Part shown: one piece after another, positions 7,475-15,794 of the stretch | Numbering within the stretch: the stretch's first letter is position 1 | Layout: each line of letters begins with the position of its first letter | DNA from: Nocardia elegans NBRC 108235 | GTDB lineage: Bacteria; Actinomycetota; Actinomycetes; Mycobacteriales; Mycobacteriaceae | DNA length: 64,000 nt | Direction: 5' to 3' | Assembly: GCF_001612845.1 (NCBI RefSeq) | Contig: NZ_BDBF01000035.1 | Coordinates: 26,810-90,809, forward strand | Notes under the pieces: generated by a model | The model's input: the letters and a program-made list of their open reading frames with translations, nothing else | The model's database searches: none | Told to the model about the DNA's origin: nothing | Program-made: the position numbers and the translations under genes

Positions 7475-8407
7475 ATGACCGAAACCGGAACTGTTCTCAT
7501 CACCGGCCCGACCCGCAACCTGGGCCGCGCCACCACGCTGGCGATGGCCGGCCGCCCGGTCGGACAGCGTCCCGACCTCCTTCTGGTCGGCCGCGCCGGG
7601 CCGGATCTGACCGCGATCGCCGACGAGGCCCGTGCGCGCGGCGCCCGGGTCCGCGAAATCGGTTGCGACCTGGCCGATCTCACCGATGTCCGCGCCGCCG
7701 CGACGACCGTGCGCGAACTTCTCTCCTCCGGTGCCGTGCGACCACTGCGCGCACTGATCGCCAATGCCGGCATCATGTCCGCCGACACCCGGCAGGCCAC
7801 GCCCGACGGTTACGAGACGACCTTCGCCGTGAACTACCTCGCCCACGCCCAGCTCATCGGCGATCTGCTCGACGTGTTCACCGCCCCGGCGCGGATCGTT
7901 CTGCTCGGTTCGAACACCTATCACGCCAACTTCTGGCGCAGGCTGCTCCATGTCGCCGAGGCCGAATGGGCCGATCCGCTCGATCTCGCTCGCCCGGCCA
8001 CCGGCGAGCAGGCGCCGGGCATGACCGCATCGGGGGTCGCGTACTCCAACGCCAAGCTGGCGATTCTGTACTACGCCCACGAACTGCAGCGCCACGCCGG
8101 CCCCGGGATCAACGTCTCGGTCTTCGAACCGGGCTGGATGCCGGGTACCGCGCTCGGCCGCGGCGCTCCCGCGCCGGTGCGAGCGATCGGCCGCGCTATC
8201 GGCCGGCTCCCCGGCGTCTCGACCCCGCAACGCTCCGGACCGCTCCTGGCCTCGATGGCCCTCGACGAGAAGTGGGCACACCTGCGCGACGGCGCCTTCG
8301 TGGTCAAGACCGCGCTCACCGAGGTGCAGCCGGTCGCCCACGACCGCGACCGCGAACGCCGCCTGTGGGAGGCGACCACCGAGCTGCTCGAGCGCGTGCG
8401 GGCATAG
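7475..8407 (+). CDS. short-chain dehydrogenase/reductase
   Basis: A 310-residue SDR. The nucleotide-binding turn is TGPTRNLG at residues 10-17 (classical TGxxxGxG pattern), NAGI at 97-100 and the catalytic set Ser146, Tyr190 and Lys194 (YSNAK). Residues 150-185 form an insertion of the kind found in retinol-dehydrogenase-like and protochlorophyllide-reductase-like SDRs. Divergent from the MmyB-type XRE regulator, a pairing seen repeatedly in actinobacteria, where the SDR is derepressed by an unknown ligand. Substrate unknown. Confidence 0.9.
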   Translation: MTETGTVLITGPTRNLGRATTLAMAGRPVGQRPDLLLVGRAGPDLTAIADEARARGARVREIGCDLADLTDVRAAATTVRELLSSGAVRPLRALIANAGIMSADTRQATPDGYETTFAVNYLAHAQLIGDLLDVFTAPARIVLLGSNTYHANFWRRLLHVAEAEWADPLDLARPATGEQAPGMTASGVAYSNAKLAILYYAHELQRHAGPGINVSVFEPGWMPGTALGRGAPAPVRAIGRAIGRLPGVSTPQRSGPLLASMALDEKWAHLRDGAFVVKTALTEVQPVAHDRDRERRLWEATTELLERVRA

Positions 8408-8523
8408 GCGGCAATCCACGCTCGATGGCGGGAAACACGTGGTGGCAGGGGTTTCATGGCGGATTCGCACGGGCGCGGCGCGGGTACCGGCCGGGCCGCA
8501 CCCCGGTCGGTAGGTTGGCCATC

Positions 8524-9402
8524 ATGCGTACCGACGAGGATTCCTGGGATATCAACACCGGTGTCGGATCCACGGCATTGTTCGTCGCGGCCGCTCGCGC
8601 CCTGGGCGGCCGGGCGGACGACGCTCCGGCTCGGGACCCGCTCGCCGAGCTGTTCGTCTCGGCCGCGGGCGGCGAGTGGGCGGATCTGATGGCAGGACGA
8701 CTGCCTGAACATCCCTTGCTGACAACCGATTTCGGCATCCCGTTCCAGCAGCATCAGCTCTTCCGCACCCGGTATTTCGACGACTACCTGGAGGCCGCGG
8801 TGTCGTCGGGAATCAGGCAGGTGGTGGTGCTCGCGGCGGGCCTGGACGCACGCGCCTATCGACTGCCGTGGCTGGCGGGCTGCACCGTCTACGAACTGGA
8901 TCGGCCGCTTGTACTCGAGTACAAGCGCGCGACCCTCGCGCAGGCCGGGCGCGAACCGATCGCGGATCGCCGGGAGGTGGCGGTCGATCTGCGCGGCGAT
9001 TGGCCGAAAGCCCTGCGCGACAGTGGCTTCGATTCCGACCGGCCGACCGCGTGGTTGATCGAGGGGCTGTTGATCTACCTGACACCCGCCGCCCAGGACC
9101 GGCTGTTCGATACGGTCCACTCGCTCAGCGCACCCGGCAGCCGGGCCGCCGTCGAACAGATGGATCCCCTGCCCGCCGAGGCCGCCGAAGCCCTGGCAGC
9201 AGACGGAGAATCCGGCTCGGAATGGGTGAAGTTGATCTACAACGAGCCGCGCAGCGAGGCCACCGCCTGGTTCACCGACCGCGGATGGAGCGGCGAGCGC
9301 GTCTACCTTCCCGACTACATTCGCAGCCTCGGCCACACCCCGGCGGGCCCCGACGGCCGCCAGCAGTCACTGATCAATCTGGCGACCGTCACCCGGCCGT
9401 GA
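8524..9402 (+). CDS. SAM-dependent methyltransferase (TIGR00027/leucine carboxyl methyltransferase-like)
   Basis: A 292-residue protein of the expanded mycobacterial/nocardial O-methyltransferase family. Recognisable blocks: RTRYFDDYL at 81-89, the SAM-binding loop VVVLAAGLDARAYRLPW at 100-116, YELDRP at 123-128, and WLIEGLLIYL in the second half. The ATG fits the usual family N-terminus (DEDSWDINTGVGSTALFVAAARA). These enzymes are numerous in mycolic-acid bacteria and their substrates are mostly unknown. The gene stands alone. Confidence 0.92.
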   Translation: MRTDEDSWDINTGVGSTALFVAAARALGGRADDAPARDPLAELFVSAAGGEWADLMAGRLPEHPLLTTDFGIPFQQHQLFRTRYFDDYLEAAVSSGIRQVVVLAAGLDARAYRLPWLAGCTVYELDRPLVLEYKRATLAQAGREPIADRREVAVDLRGDWPKALRDSGFDSDRPTAWLIEGLLIYLTPAAQDRLFDTVHSLSAPGSRAAVEQMDPLPAEAAEALAADGESGSEWVKLIYNEPRSEATAWFTDRGWSGERVYLPDYIRSLGHTPAGPDGRQQSLINLATVTRP

Positions 9403-9465
9403 GCCTATTCAGCCCGCGCAGCTCCACAGCTACCTGTGAGCGAGCAGCGAGGTTGCGATGAACGC

Positions 9466-9948
9466 CTAGCGGGCCGGGTTCTGCCCCGCGACCGCGACCG
9501 CCCGGCGCCGGGGACGCTCACCGGGCACGAGCAGCGCGAGGACGGCGACCACCACCGCGCCGCCGAACAGGTACAACCCCCACGTGCCGGTGAGCAGATG
9601 CTGGTAGTCGTCGCGCAACTGTCTGTCGAACCGCTGATCCAATCGCCAAGCCGGTACCGCGATCGCCGCGATTCCGGCCAGCACCGCCAGCCATCCCAGG
9701 ACGCGCGAGCCGAACAGCCCCGCCAACAGCATCACCAGGGCGACGAGCAGCAACACCACCGTGTAGGACGCGCGCAGCTGCGCCGCCTGGGCCTGCACCC
9801 CGTCCAGCGGGATTCCGGTCGCGAAGCCGTCGCGGATATCGACGAGCCGGATGTGGCGGGCGTGCACAACTCCGACGAACGGCCCGAACGCTCCGACCGC
9901 CATCACGACCCCACAGGCGAACAGCACCAGATGGACGACAGCGCGCAT
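9466..9948 (-). CDS. four-helix membrane protein, unknown function
   Basis: A 160-residue protein with membrane segments at about residues 4-28, 62-83, 86-104 and 128-150. The loop between helices 1 and 2 (residues 29-60, HARHIRLVDIRDGFATGIPLDG) is likely extracytoplasmic. Four-helix actinobacterial proteins of this size have no established role. The ATG was taken as the first plausible start before helix 1. It is followed, in the direction of transcription, only by the end of the methyltransferase gene on the opposite strand. Confidence 0.65.
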   Translation of the reverse strand: MRAVVHLVLFACGVVMAVGAFGPFVGVVHARHIRLVDIRDGFATGIPLDGVQAQAAQLRASYTVVLLLVALVMLLAGLFGSRVLGWLAVLAGIAAIAVPAWRLDQRFDRQLRDDYQHLLTGTWGLYLFGGAVVVAVLALLVPGERPRRRAVAVAGQNPAR

Positions 9949-10031
9949 ACGTCCACGGTATTCCGGGCGGCGCCGCAATGCACCGACCCCGGCGCGATCG
10001 TCGTCGTGTCGCGACCGGACACGCCGACGGT

Positions 10032-10481
10032 TCAGACGCCGGTGGTCGATCCCGGGCGTACGACCATCAGCACCGCGACGATCGCCCACAGCAGGTTGAA
10101 GATTCCGGCCGACATGGCCAGGCGCGCGGCCGTGGCATCGACGCGGCCGGCTGCCACGGCCGTGAGCGCGGCGCGTTGGTCGGGCAGGATCATCGTGGCC
10201 AGGATCGCGGCGGCGGCAGCGGTGAGGGCGATCGAGGTGATCAGCCATCCCGTCCCGAGTACGCCCAGGGCGGCGCCGGTGGCCAGTCCGAAGATCGGAA
10301 CCGCGAGCCCGACGGCCGCGTATACCCGGCAAATACGATGGAGCACTGGAAGATTCGCGTTCATGTCGGCCGATCCGGCAGCCCGGCGCAGGGCCGGGGG
10401 AAACATACTCGCGGCGACGGCTACCGGGCCGATCGCGATCACCGCGGCCAGAACATGCAGCGAGAGCAGCACTTTCGTCAC
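10032..10481 (-). CDS. DUF2269-like integral membrane protein
   Basis: A 149-residue, four-helix membrane protein beginning TKVLLSLHVLAAVIAIGPVAVAASMFPPA, the pattern of the DUF2269 (YozB-like) group, with a conserved early His in helix 1 and an Arg-rich cytoplasmic loop. Function unknown. The GTG start overlaps the stop of the preceding 105-residue gene (GTGA), so the two are translationally coupled. It lies 83 bases upstream of another four-helix membrane protein on the same strand. Confidence 0.7.
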   Translation of the reverse strand: MTKVLLSLHVLAAVIAIGPVAVAASMFPPALRRAAGSADMNANLPVLHRICRVYAAVGLAVPIFGLATGAALGVLGTGWLITSIALTAAAAAILATMILPDQRAALTAVAAGRVDATAARLAMSAGIFNLLWAIVAVLMVVRPGSTTGV

Positions 10482-10795
10482 CGGATGTGCTCCGCTCCAC
10501 CGCGGCGCACGCCGGTGACCTTCGACGCGGGCAGGCGTCCCGCCTTGGCGGTGCCGGTGAGGGCGTCGCCCTCGACGGTCACCGCGAAGGCGAGATTCAC
10601 GCGCATCGGTTTCCTGACGGCCTGATTCCAGGTGAGCCGATCACCGTCGAGCACGATGTCGTGCAGCGAAACCCGTTCGCCCGCACCGCTTGCCGTGCCG
10701 GCGAGGGTGCCGTTCTCGCGATGGATATCGAGTTCGACGGCAATCCTGCCGATCGGGGTGGAGATGGACAGATCCCAAATGCCTTCGGCGGACAT
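10478..10795 (-). CDS. small beta-rich protein, unknown function
   Basis: A 105-residue soluble protein with alternating strands: WDLSISTPIGRIAVELDI, then GTLAGTASGAGERVSLHDIVLDGDRLTW and LAFAVTVEGDALTGTAKAG. This pattern (treatment of a small-molecule scaffold by repeated up-and-down strands) is typical of a small actinobacterial family found next to PfpI or DUF2269 genes, but I cannot name its function. It is coupled to the DUF2269-like gene and lies 43 bases downstream of the DJ-1/PfpI gene, so all three are probably one transcript. Confidence 0.65.
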   Translation of the reverse strand: MSAEGIWDLSISTPIGRIAVELDIHRENGTLAGTASGAGERVSLHDIVLDGDRLTWNQAVRKPMRVNLAFAVTVEGDALTGTAKAGRLPASKVTGVRRGGAEHIR

Positions 10796-10838
10796 GACGC
10801 AGTTGTTCCTCGGATGTGTCGTGGGTGAGCAGGTCGGA

Positions 10839-11531
10839 TCAGACGGTGACAGGAACGGGACCCTGGCGACGCCAGACGATGCCGCGGCGTTCGTGCGCGA
10901 ACAACCGCTCGACCGCGTGCGCGATGCGCGGCCCGACCTCGCGTTCGAGCAGATGGAGACCGAGGTCGAGCCCGGAGGTGACGCCGGCGCCGGTAACGAG
11001 ATCGCCGTCGTCGACCACGCGCGCGTCCACGGCCCGCACGCCCGTGGCCTCGAGCAGATCCAGTCCCAGATGATGGGTGGTCGCCGGACGCCCCTCCACC
11101 AGCCCGGCCATGGCGAGAATCAACGACCCGCCGCAGACGGCGGCAACCGTGATCCGCGGATTCGCCATCGCCGCGCGGAGCAGCTCGGGCAGTCCGGTGC
11201 TCAGCGTGCGGCCGAGCAGAACCGGGATCGATTCGTCGCTACGCCACTCGCCGGCGGCCCCGGCATCCTGATCCGGCATCTCCCCCGGCTCGCCGATGCG
11301 GCCCGAGGCGCCGGGGACCAGCACCACACCGGGTCGCGCCGGATCGAGCGCCGCGGTAGCGCGCAAGGTCAGGCCGCCGGTGCCGCTCACCACCTCCCGC
11401 GGCCCTTCTGCCGAGACCAGTTCGACGCTCACGGCACCGTCGGATGCCGCCCCTCCGGCATAGAGCACCTCGTACGGGGCGATGACGTCCAGCGGATCGA
11501 ACCCGTCGAACAGGACGATCTGAGCATGCAT
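10839..11531 (-). CDS. DJ-1/PfpI-family protein
   Basis: A 230-residue class-I glutamine-amidotransferase-like protein. The nucleophile elbow is A-V-C-G-G-S with Cys133; the N-terminal strand-turn IVLFDGFDPLDVIAPYEVL carries the usual early acid. An insertion of about 25 residues (about 76-108) follows the VLVPGASGRIG strand. DJ-1/PfpI members act as glyoxalases, chaperones, isonitrile hydratases or redox sensors; the LDVIAPYEVL pattern is closest to the isonitrile-hydratase/GlxA group. Divergent from a GlxA-type regulator with the same fold in its N-terminal half. Confidence 0.85.
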   Translation of the reverse strand: MHAQIVLFDGFDPLDVIAPYEVLYAGGAASDGAVSVELVSAEGPREVVSGTGGLTLRATAALDPARPGVVLVPGASGRIGEPGEMPDQDAGAAGEWRSDESIPVLLGRTLSTGLPELLRAAMANPRITVAAVCGGSLILAMAGLVEGRPATTHHLGLDLLEATGVRAVDARVVDDGDLVTGAGVTSGLDLGLHLLEREVGPRIAHAVERLFAHERRGIVWRRQGPVPVTV

Positions 11532-11604
11532 GGGAATCCCTTCGAATCCGCCCGGCCGGCCCGGGCACGGCCTGACGGTATTCGGGCGGGTCCGCGGTTC
11601 CCAG

Positions 11605-11639
11605 TGGCGTTTTCGACAGGTTTCGACGGGAAAACGCCA
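11605..11639. promoter_or_regulatory. 10-base inverted repeat between divergent PfpI and GlxA genes
   Basis: TGGCGTTTTC (11605-11614) and GAAAACGCCA (11630-11639) are perfect inverse complements separated by 15 bases, in the 201-base region between the divergent PfpI and GlxA-type regulator genes. Within the spacer TTTCGAC recurs as a direct repeat of the left arm's edge. Probable binding site of the AraC-type regulator for both promoters; alternatively a hairpin in the PfpI leader. Confidence 0.55.
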
Positions 11640-11732
11640 TACCTCAAAAAAGCCACTCTCACCTGTGCAAAGAGAGCGATTTCCGGGGCCTCATGGCGAA
11701 CATCACAGGCGGCGACGAGGTATGTTCCGGCC

Positions 11733-12671
11733 ATGCACACCGTCGCCGTCCTCGCCCTGGAAGGGGTCGTGTCGTTCGACCTCGCCGCCCCGATCGAGGC
11801 CTTCACCCGGACCCGGCTGCCCGACGGCCGCCCCGGCTATCAAGTCCGGGTCTGCGCCGAACAACCCGAGGTCGACGCCGGCGCCTTCACCTTGCGCGCT
11901 CCCTGGGGGCTGGCCGGACTCGAGGACGCCGACACCATCATGGTGCCCGGCACCGCAAACCCGGCCGCGCCGATTTCGCCCGCCGTCCGGGACGCGCTGC
12001 GTACCGCGGCCGCGCACGGCACCCGCATCGCCTCGATCTGCTCGGGCACCTTCCCGCTCGCCGCCACCGGACTGCTCGACGGGCTGCGCGCCACCACGCA
12101 CTGGATCGCCGCCGCCGAGCTGGCGGCCGCGTATCCGGCGATCGAGGTGGACCCGGATGTGCTCTACGTCGACAACGGCCGGATCCTCACCTCGGCCGGC
12201 GCCGCCGCGGCCCTGGACCTGTGCCTGCACATGATCCGCCGCGACTACGGTTCGGCGGTGGCCGCGGACACCGCCCGGCTCTCGGTGATGCCGTTGGAAC
12301 GCGAAGGCGGACAAGCCCAATTCATCGTCCACGGCTTCGCGCCCACGCCGCGCGGCTCCGACCTCGAGCCGCTGCTGAACTGGCTCGAGACCAACCTCGC
12401 GGCCGACGTGACCCTCGACGAGATCGCCGCACGTGCCGGAGTCAGCACCCGCACCCTCCTTCGCCGCTTCCGCGAACACACCGGCACCACGCCCCTGCAG
12501 TGGCTGCATCGCGCCCGCATCCGCCGCGCCCAGCATCTGCTGGAATCCACCACCCACTCGGTCGAACGCATCGGCGCCCAGGTCGGATTCGGTTCGCCCA
12601 CCGCCTTCCGCGAGCGGTTCAAACGCACCACCGGAGTCAGTCCGCACAGCTATCGCCGCAGCTTCAGCTGA
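11733..12671 (+). CDS. GlxA-type AraC regulator with DJ-1/PfpI sensor domain
   Basis: A 312-residue regulator. Residues 1-165 form a DJ-1/PfpI domain (VAVLALEGVVSFDLAAPIEAF; nucleophile-elbow Cys103 in SICSGTF), and residues 215-312 form the AraC DNA-binding domain with two helix-turn-helix units (LDEIAARAGVSTRTLLRRFREH and VERIGAQVGFGSPTAFRERF). The family senses metabolites or nitrogen state. Divergence from a stand-alone PfpI protein with a related fold suggests it controls that operon, probably through the inverted repeat between them. Confidence 0.92.
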   Translation: MHTVAVLALEGVVSFDLAAPIEAFTRTRLPDGRPGYQVRVCAEQPEVDAGAFTLRAPWGLAGLEDADTIMVPGTANPAAPISPAVRDALRTAAAHGTRIASICSGTFPLAATGLLDGLRATTHWIAAAELAAAYPAIEVDPDVLYVDNGRILTSAGAAAALDLCLHMIRRDYGSAVAADTARLSVMPLEREGGQAQFIVHGFAPTPRGSDLEPLLNWLETNLAADVTLDEIAARAGVSTRTLLRRFREHTGTTPLQWLHRARIRRAQHLLESTTHSVERIGAQVGFGSPTAFRERFKRTTGVSPHSYRRSFS

Positions 12672-12803
12672 TCTTCAGCTCACGGTCACTGCCCCGGCAA
12701 CTCATCGCTCACGCACAGCTCACACCCAGCCTCGGTCCGCATGCTGGCCTTTCAGAGAGGGCCGACGCGCGTCGGCACAGCACCGAACGAGCAGGTGACC
12801 GAT

Positions 12804-13070
12804 ATGGGAACGTCACATCCGAACCGCCGCGTGGGCCGGACAGCGGCCGGGGTACTCCTGGCCGTCGGCGCCCTCGGCACCACGACGGCGGCGGTCGTCG
12901 CATACGCCGACAACCAGTCCGCCGCGACCACCAGCACCAGCATCACCGACAACACCGGCAGCACGAGTACCGGCAGCGCGAGCACCGACCAATCCTCCGG
13001 CACCGGGGGCACCGTGCCCCAGTTGAGCCCCGGCCACGGCACCGCGCACGCGCGCTCGAGCGGATCATGA
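12804..13070 (+). CDS. small exported/anchored Ser-Thr-rich peptide, possible flavinylation carrier
   Basis: An 88-residue protein: basic N-terminus (PNRRVGR), one hydrophobic helix at 13-33 that can be a signal peptide or anchor, then an extracytoplasmic tail that is almost entirely Ser, Thr, Gly, Asn and Asp. The tail begins with D36-N-Q-S-A-A-T42, which resembles the D-x-x-S/T-G-A-S/T site that ApbE enzymes modify with FMN (Ala replaces Gly here). No FMN-binding domain is present. The stop overlaps the ApbE start (ATGA) and it heads a five-gene redox operon. The carrier role is inference; a disordered spacer peptide of other function is possible. Confidence 0.7.
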   Translation: MGTSHPNRRVGRTAAGVLLAVGALGTTTAAVVAYADNQSAATTSTSITDNTGSTSTGSASTDQSSGTGGTVPQLSPGHGTAHARSSGS

Positions 13071-13993
13071 CCTCGACACACGCGGTGGAGACCGCCGCAG
13101 CCGAATGGGAGCTGTGGAGCACCACCGCTCGCCTCGTCGTCACCGATCCCGCCGCGCTGGCCGGCGCGCGCCGCCTCGTCGACGCCCACCTGGATCGAGT
13201 CGACAACGCCTGCAACCGTTTTCGCGCAGATTCCGAAATCAGCATGCTGACGCCCGGCTGCCCGGTCACCGTCAGCGCGTTGTTCGACGAATATCTCGAC
13301 GCGGCCCTGACCGTCGCTCGCGACACCGACGGCGACGTCGATCCGACGGTCGGCGCCGACCTCGACAACCTCGGCTACGACCGCGATTTCACGCAGATCA
13401 CCGCCGGGCCCGCGGTCGTCCCGCTGAGCGTCACCCGGCGACCCGACTGGTCGCAGGTGATCCGGTCGCCGCGGTCGGTGACGCTGCCCGCCGGCATGCG
13501 GCTCGACTTCGGCGCGACGGCGAAGGCCCTGGCCGCCGACCGGTGTGCGCGCACGGTCGCTGAGGAGCTCGACTGCGGCGTGCTGGTGAGCCTGGGCGGC
13601 GACATCGCCACCGCCGGGCCCGCTCCCGACGGGCACTGGCAGGTGCTCGTCCAGGACGATGCGACCCAGCCCGCCGCCCTCGTCCGACTGCCCGCGGGTG
13701 CGGCGATCGCCACCTCGAGTACGGTGCGGCGGCGCTGGATTCGCGGGGGACGGCCGCTGCACCACATCCTCGATCCCCGCACCGGATGTGCCGCGGAGCC
13801 GGTCTGGCGCACGGTGTCGGTGGCCGCCGACTCCTGCCTCGCGGCCAATGCGGCCGCCACCGCCGCGGTCGTGCGCGGGCGCGCGGCACTGCCGTGGCTG
13901 CGTTCCGCCGGGATGCCGGCCCGGCTGGTGGACCGGCACGGGCGAGTCCTCACCCTCGGCGGCTGGCCCGACGAGCCGGAAGGAATTCGATGA
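13067..13993 (+). CDS. apbE: ApbE-type FAD:protein FMN transferase
   Basis: A 308-residue flavin transferase, which moves FMN from FAD onto a Thr/Ser of an extracytoplasmic target. Motifs: CNRFRADSEIS at 49-59, DFGATAKALAADR at 147-159 (usual DLGGIAKGYAVDR), LVSLGGDI at 173-180, ATSST at 215-219, HHILDPRTG at 232-240 and the Mg-binding ADSCLAANA at 254-262. No signal peptide is obvious, as in cytoplasmic-side actinobacterial homologues. It overlaps genes on both sides, so it is the centre of a tightly coupled operon with a ferric-reductase-like membrane protein and NuoF/ferredoxin partners. Confidence 0.93.
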   Translation: MTSTHAVETAAAEWELWSTTARLVVTDPAALAGARRLVDAHLDRVDNACNRFRADSEISMLTPGCPVTVSALFDEYLDAALTVARDTDGDVDPTVGADLDNLGYDRDFTQITAGPAVVPLSVTRRPDWSQVIRSPRSVTLPAGMRLDFGATAKALAADRCARTVAEELDCGVLVSLGGDIATAGPAPDGHWQVLVQDDATQPAALVRLPAGAAIATSSTVRRRWIRGGRPLHHILDPRTGCAAEPVWRTVSVAADSCLAANAAATAAVVRGRAALPWLRSAGMPARLVDRHGRVLTLGGWPDEPEGIR

Positions 13994-14559
13994 ATACCTC
14001 CGCGTTCGACCAGGCGTTGTGGGCGTTCGGCCGGGCCGGCGGGATCACGGCACTGATTCTGCTGACCGTCGCGGCCGTCGCCGGGATCGCCGCGCGCTCC
14101 GGGCGGGCCGTGCTGCTCCCCCGCGCCGGCCTCGCCGAATTCCACCGCGGAGCGGCGCTGTCGGCGACGGCATTCGTCGCCCTGCACGTGCTGGCGATGC
14201 TCCTCGATCCGTACGCCCAGTTGCGGCTGCTGACCGTGGTGGTGCCGTTCACCGGCGGCTATCGGCCGCTGTGGGTGGGCTTCGGCACCCTGGCCGTCGA
14301 CCTGCTGGCCGTGGTCGTGATCACCGCGCTGCTGCGACATCGGCTGGGCCCCACCGTCTTCCGCCTGGCGCACTGGTCGGTGTACGCACTGTGGCCGGTG
14401 GCCCTGATCCACACGCTCGGCTCGGGAAGTGACGTCGACCGGATCTGGATGCTCGCCCTCGTCGGCGCGTGCGTTCTCGCCGTCGCCACCGCCGGCGTCT
14501 GGCGGTTCAGCCGCGGTTTCACCGAATTCACCACAGTCCCCGAAAGGAGCCGGCGATGA
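13990..14559 (+). CDS. ferric-reductase-like transmembrane cytochrome b protein
   Basis: A 189-residue, five- or six-helix membrane protein of the ferric-reductase/YedZ-like superfamily. Two His pairs on consecutive helices fit bis-heme b coordination: His52 and His66 (FHRG...ALHV), and His128 and His141 (LAHWSVYALWPVALIHT). The protein would carry electrons across the membrane. It starts in ATGA overlap with apbE and ends in overlap with the NuoF-like gene. Its last 15 residues are basic and cytoplasmic. In characterised systems such proteins receive electrons from a cytosolic flavoprotein and pass them to an extracytoplasmic flavin or metal acceptor. Confidence 0.88.
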   Translation: MNTSAFDQALWAFGRAGGITALILLTVAAVAGIAARSGRAVLLPRAGLAEFHRGAALSATAFVALHVLAMLLDPYAQLRLLTVVVPFTGGYRPLWVGFGTLAVDLLAVVVITALLRHRLGPTVFRLAHWSVYALWPVALIHTLGSGSDVDRIWMLALVGACVLAVATAGVWRFSRGFTEFTTVPERSRR

Positions 14560-15794
14560 CGGCGACACTGACCGGAAATCCCGCGACTCCCCCCGCCCCG
14601 GCGGGCACCGACCGGCTGCTGGCGGTCGGCGGCCCCGGCCTTTCCGCGCATGTGGCCTGCTACGGCCCCGCCCGTGCGGTCGGCAGCGAGTTCATCGACG
14701 TGGTGGCGGCTGCCGGTCTCACGGGTCGCGGGGGCGCGGGCTTCCCGGTGGCGCGCAAACTCGCGGCGGTAGCCGACGGCCGGGGCGTCGTCGTGGTCGC
14801 CAACGGCGCCGAGGGAGAGCCGGCCAGCGACAAGGACGCGGTATTGCTCTGGCGCGCATCGCATCTGGTGCTCGACGGACTGTCCGTGGCGGCCGCCGCC
14901 GTGGGGGCGCGGCGATGCCACCTGTACGCACCGGAGCGGCTGCTCGACCCGATTCGGCACGCCCTCGCCGAGCGGCAGTCCACCGGCTACGACACGCGGC
15001 GCGTGGATCTCACCCCGTCCGCCGACGGCTTCCTGGCCGGGGAGAAGAGCGCGGTTCTGGAGCGGCTGGCCGGTCGCGCACCGATACCGCGGGACAAGCC
15101 GGTCAGCACCTCTCGATCCGGGCTGAACGGCCGCCCGACGCTGGTGCAGAACGTGGAGACGCTCGCGCATCTGGCACTGCTGGCCCGATTCGGCCCCGCC
15201 TGGTTCCGCTCTGCCGGAACCCCCGACGAACCCGGCACCATGCTGGTCACCCTGTCCGGCACCACCGCATCCGGTGTCGTGGAGATCCCGCTCGGCACCG
15301 GCCTGATCGAATTGATCCAGCGGTTCGGGCGCACCGATCCGGCCCAGGTCCAGGCGGTCCTGATCGGCGGATACCACGGCACCTGGCTGCCGGGCAGCGC
15401 ACTGGCCGGCGCGGCGATGTCCCGAAACGCCCTGCGCCACCGGCACGCATCGCCCGGCGCCGGCGTCGTGCGCGTACTCCGACACGACGAATGCGGGCTG
15501 CGGGTCACCGCGGACATCATCGCGTACCTCGCCGCCCAGAGCGCCGGACAGTGCGGGCCGTGCCGGAACGGATTACCGCAGCTGGCCCGCACCGTCGGCG
15601 ATCTGGCAGCCCGCGGCCGCACCCGGCCCCAGGAGGTCACTCGCGTCGCCGATCTTGTCGACGGTCGCGGCGCCTGCCACCACCCCGACGGGACCGCGCG
15701 CCTGGCACGTTCGGCCCTGGCCGTCTTCGCCGAGGAGATCGACCGCCACCGGCACGGTTCCTGCCTCGCCCGTTCCCAGGGAGCCGCGCTGTGA
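14556..15794 (+). CDS. NuoF-like NAD(P)H-dehydrogenase flavoprotein (SLBB, Fe-S)
   Basis: A 412-residue homologue of the NADH-binding 51-kDa subunit of complex I. FMN/NADH site: GRGGAGF at 57-63 and NGAEGEPASDKD at 83-94. An SLBB-like domain follows in the middle. The C-terminal cluster motif reads SAGQCGPCRNG with Cys333, Cys336 and Cys374 (GACHHPDG); the first Cys of the usual SCGxCxPC motif is Ala, leaving three ligands in place of four. Probably oxidises NAD(P)H in the cytoplasm and hands electrons to the ferredoxin encoded next. Not part of a complex-I operon. Confidence 0.88.
   Translation: MTATLTGNPATPPAPAGTDRLLAVGGPGLSAHVACYGPARAVGSEFIDVVAAAGLTGRGGAGFPVARKLAAVADGRGVVVVANGAEGEPASDKDAVLLWRASHLVLDGLSVAAAAVGARRCHLYAPERLLDPIRHALAERQSTGYDTRRVDLTPSADGFLAGEKSAVLERLAGRAPIPRDKPVSTSRSGLNGRPTLVQNVETLAHLALLARFGPAWFRSAGTPDEPGTMLVTLSGTTASGVVEIPLGTGLIELIQRFGRTDPAQVQAVLIGGYHGTWLPGSALAGAAMSRNALRHRHASPGAGVVRVLRHDECGLRVTADIIAYLAAQSAGQCGPCRNGLPQLARTVGDLAARGRTRPQEVTRVADLVDGRGACHHPDGTARLARSALAVFAEEIDRHRHGSCLARSQGAAL

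Noticed and set aside
9436..10518. A 360-codon + strand frame covering the two membrane-protein genes
   Set aside because: Antisense to genes with clear membrane helices on the minus strand; composition lacks coding features.
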